A stretch of DNA of 64,000 nt, taken from positions 151,020-215,019 of the forward strand of contig JAHALQ010000001.1 in the NCBI GenBank assembly GCA_018362935.1, written 5' to 3'. Positions 62,376-64,000 of the stretch are shown piece by piece (the stretch's first letter is position 1; the number at the start of each line of letters is the position of its first letter). The notes under the pieces are model-generated. The model did no database searches and was not told where the DNA came from. It was given only the letters and a program-made list of their open reading frames with translations. The translations under genes were made by a program, and so were the position numbers. Source of the stretch: Pseudomonadota bacterium. GTDB taxonomy: Bacteria > Pseudomonadota > Alphaproteobacteria > RF32 > CAG-239.

Positions 62376-63302
62376 ATGAACAAAAACCTGTACCATATTC
62401 TCGGAATAAACAAAGACGCAAGCGAAGCCGAAATAAAATCGGCATATCGCAAGCTGGCGCGGAAATATCACCCTGATTTAAATAAGGATAATAAGGACGC
62501 TGCCGAGAAATTTAAGGAAATTTCCTGCGCATATGATATTTTGGGCGATAAGGAAAAACGCAAAAAATATGATAACAACGAGATAGACAGCGACGGCAAG
62601 CCAACAGGATACGGCGCCGGTTTTGGTGCGGGCGGCAGCGGCGGTTATCAGCAGTACGGAACGGGCAATCCGTTCGGCGGCGGTAATTTTAACGGCGGCG
62701 ATTTCGATTTTTCTTCTATTTTCGGCAATGACATATTTTCGCAGTTTACCGGCGGCAGAGGCGGCGAATTTACCGGCTTCGGCGGCGCTTCCCGGCGTCC
62801 GCGCAAAGGCGAGGATATCAATTATACCATGCGCGTGGATTTTCTGTCGGCGGCGCGCGGGGAAGAAAAAAAGGTTAACATCAACGGCAAAAACATTAAT
62901 GTCAAAATCCCGGCCGGAACGCTGTCCGGCCAGACGCTTCGCCTGAAAGGGCTTGGAAATCCCAGCCCCAACGGCGGCAGCGCCGGCGACGTTCTGATTA
63001 CGCTGACAGTCGACAAGCATCCGTATTTTTCACTTGAGGGCAGCAATGTGGTTATGGACTTGCCGATTACCGTCAAGGAAGCGATTTTGGGAGCCAAAGT
63101 GACGGTTCCGACAATTGACGGCAAGGTAGCGGTTAATATTCCGCCCTATGCCTCCAGCGGCGAAAAACTCCGCCTTAAAGGCAAAGGGATTAAAAACGGG
63201 GATCAGATTATAAACCTTAAAATCATTGCTCCCAAAACGGCCGATCCGGCTTTGGAAGAAGCGTTGCGTCAATTGCCTGACGAAAACATAAGGAATTTCT
63301 GA
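62376..63302 (+). CDS. CbpA-like DnaJ co-chaperone (no zinc domain)
   Basis: 308 residues. J-domain with HPD (KYHPDLNKDN), a Gly/Phe-rich linker (about 75-130; AGFGAGGSGGYQQYGTGN), then the two C-terminal substrate-binding domains (MRVDFLSAARGEEKKV; VKIPAGTLSGQTLRLKG; IPPYASSGEKLRLKGKG). There is no cysteine-rich zinc domain, as in CbpA. It is the third J-domain protein in the window. The next gene starts one base inside its stop codon. Confidence 0.9.
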   Translation: MNKNLYHILGINKDASEAEIKSAYRKLARKYHPDLNKDNKDAAEKFKEISCAYDILGDKEKRKKYDNNEIDSDGKPTGYGAGFGAGGSGGYQQYGTGNPFGGGNFNGGDFDFSSIFGNDIFSQFTGGRGGEFTGFGGASRRPRKGEDINYTMRVDFLSAARGEEKKVNINGKNINVKIPAGTLSGQTLRLKGLGNPSPNGGSAGDVLITLTVDKHPYFSLEGSNVVMDLPITVKEAILGAKVTVPTIDGKVAVNIPPYASSGEKLRLKGKGIKNGDQIINLKIIAPKTADPALEEALRQLPDENIRNF

Positions 63303-63859
63303 TGCTGCTGGACTCCCTCAAACATTACAGCTGGTATAACGAACCGTCGAATGTCCGCTTTGTGGAAGAGGGAATGCTGGTTGAAACGATGCCGCAAACC
63401 GATTTTTGGCAGGCGGCGCATCGCGGATTCCGCAAAGATGACGGCCATTTTTTTTATACCGAAAAACTTGGTAACTTCGAAATGCTGCTCAACTGGCATT
63501 TCAGCGCGGCAGTGTCTTCGGATCAATGCGGGCTGATGGTGCGTGCCGACAGCCGCAATTGGGCCAAAATCGGATTTCTGAGTCCCGATATGACTGTTCC
63601 GCAAATAGGTTGTGTTGTTACGGCGGACGGCTTTTCCGACTGGTCGTCGCATGGTCTTCCTGAAGCAGGCTGCGATTATTGGTTCAGGGTTATCCGCCGC
63701 GGCGGCGATTTCTTGTTTTTTTATTCGGCCGACGGCGTTAAATATCATCAGTGCCGTCTTTTTCATCTTGAAAAAGCAGCTTCGGATGTCAAAGCGGGGG
63801 CTTATTGCTGTTCTCCGCAAAACCATCGATTTGAGTGTATCCTTCAAAATATTGAATAA
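63302..63859 (+). CDS. DUF1349-family-like protein
   Basis: 185 residues. The pattern (RFVEEGMLVETMPQTDFWQ; DQCGLMVRADSRNWAKIG; VIRRGGDFLFFYSADGVKYHQCRLFHL) matches the DUF1349 beta-sandwich family, related to concanavalin-like lectins. Function not known; a sugar-binding or chaperone-like role would be guesswork. It follows the CbpA-like gene with a TGATG overlap. Confidence 0.75.
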   Translation: MLLDSLKHYSWYNEPSNVRFVEEGMLVETMPQTDFWQAAHRGFRKDDGHFFYTEKLGNFEMLLNWHFSAAVSSDQCGLMVRADSRNWAKIGFLSPDMTVPQIGCVVTADGFSDWSSHGLPEAGCDYWFRVIRRGGDFLFFYSADGVKYHQCRLFHLEKAASDVKAGAYCCSPQNHRFECILQNIE

Positions 63860-63890
63860 TTTTTGTCCCAACCGCACCCTTAATTTATTG

Positions 63891-63919
63891 TTGACTTGAT
63901 GCGGGAAATAGCCGATAAT
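63891..63919 (+). promoter_or_regulatory. Promoter of the last gene
   Basis: TTGACT (63891-63896), 17-base spacer, GATAAT (63914-63919). Confidence 0.7.
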
Positions 63920-63962
63920 AAGAATTGTCTAATACATTCTTATTATAAAGGCGTCGAAAAAC

Positions 63963-64000
63963 ATGAAACTGAAACTCTTACTGTGCTCCGCAGCTTTTGC
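63963..64000 (+). CDS. Start of an exported protein (cut by window end)
   Basis: Only 12 codons are visible (MKLKLLLCSAAF...), a probable signal peptide with a ribosome site (AAAGGCG) upstream. The function cannot be told. Confidence 0.6.
   Translation, partial: MKLKLLLCSAAF

Overview
The window is a stretch of an alphaproteobacterial chromosome of moderate GC, densely packed with short intergenic gaps. The alphaproteobacterial assignment is an inference from the family content: a DnaA/DnaN/RecF set beside rpsT, an RquA-type rhodoquinone methyltransferase, an ELM1-family protein, the short Cys-containing J-domain protein, the HPr/EIIA-Man pair, and an ihfB-lapA pair. RquA, small periplasmic proteins with lineage-specific repeats and several unrecognised large proteins would fit an uncultured, oxygen-limited, host-associated member, but the sequence alone does not prove this.

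Layout. 1-1.2 kb: 3' part of polA. 1.7-4.1 kb: gyrB. 4.2-5.5 kb: an NAD-synthesis pair (nadE and a NadM-type adenylyltransferase). 5.6-7.3 kb: a porin-like protein and a winged-helix response regulator. 7.4-10.2 kb: an acidic unknown, xthA, lolA and a 60-residue Ser-rich protein. 10.3-12.4 kb: a tight operon of an unknown gene, EIIA-Man, HPr and an orphan DNA methyltransferase. 12.4-14.2 kb: an ABC exporter. 14.2-19 kb: recF, dnaN, dnaA, a repeat-bearing intergenic region that may be the replication origin, and rpsT. 19-24.3 kb: crotonase, mutM, a J-domain protein and a PAS protein lacking a kinase domain. 24.4-31.3 kb: tsaB, two TPR proteins, a degenerate EEP-like membrane protein and a Lon-related protease. 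31.3-33 kb: a small AT-rich island with two related membrane proteins and a phage-like protein. 33-37.3 kb: yejB, yejA and an unknown membrane protein. 37.5-41.3 kb: accA, rmuC, ihfB, lapA, accD. 41.3-45.3 kb: a 1324-residue unknown. 45.6-54.2 kb: dnaJ, a tail-collar protein with Cys repeats preceded by a structured leader, tRNA-Arg, a lipoprotein, an AMP-phosphorylase-type enzyme, an oxidoreductase, dnaK. 54.2-54.7 kb: a free-standing small RNA candidate (own promoter and terminator) and a frameshifted HTH remnant. 54.7-57.8 kb: unknown, rpsA, cmk. 57.9-60.4 kb: operon rsmE-response regulator-Hpt-rquA. 60.4-64 kb: ELM1 protein, small secreted proteins, a CbpA-like co-chaperone, a DUF1349-like protein, and the start of an exported protein.

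How the genes fit together. Replication and repair (polA, gyrB, dnaA, dnaN, recF, xthA, mutM, rmuC, ihfB), translation (rpsT, rpsA, tRNA-Arg, rsmE, tsaB) and protein quality control (dnaK, dnaJ, a CbpA-like protein, another J protein, a Lon relative) dominate. The accessory part is small. The most notable parts are the rsmE/response regulator/Hpt/rquA operon, the alternating repeats between dnaA and rpsT, the structured leader before the Cys-repeat collar protein, the small RNA after dnaK, and the PAS protein without a kinase. No CRISPR array, insertion sequence, integrase or complete prophage was seen.
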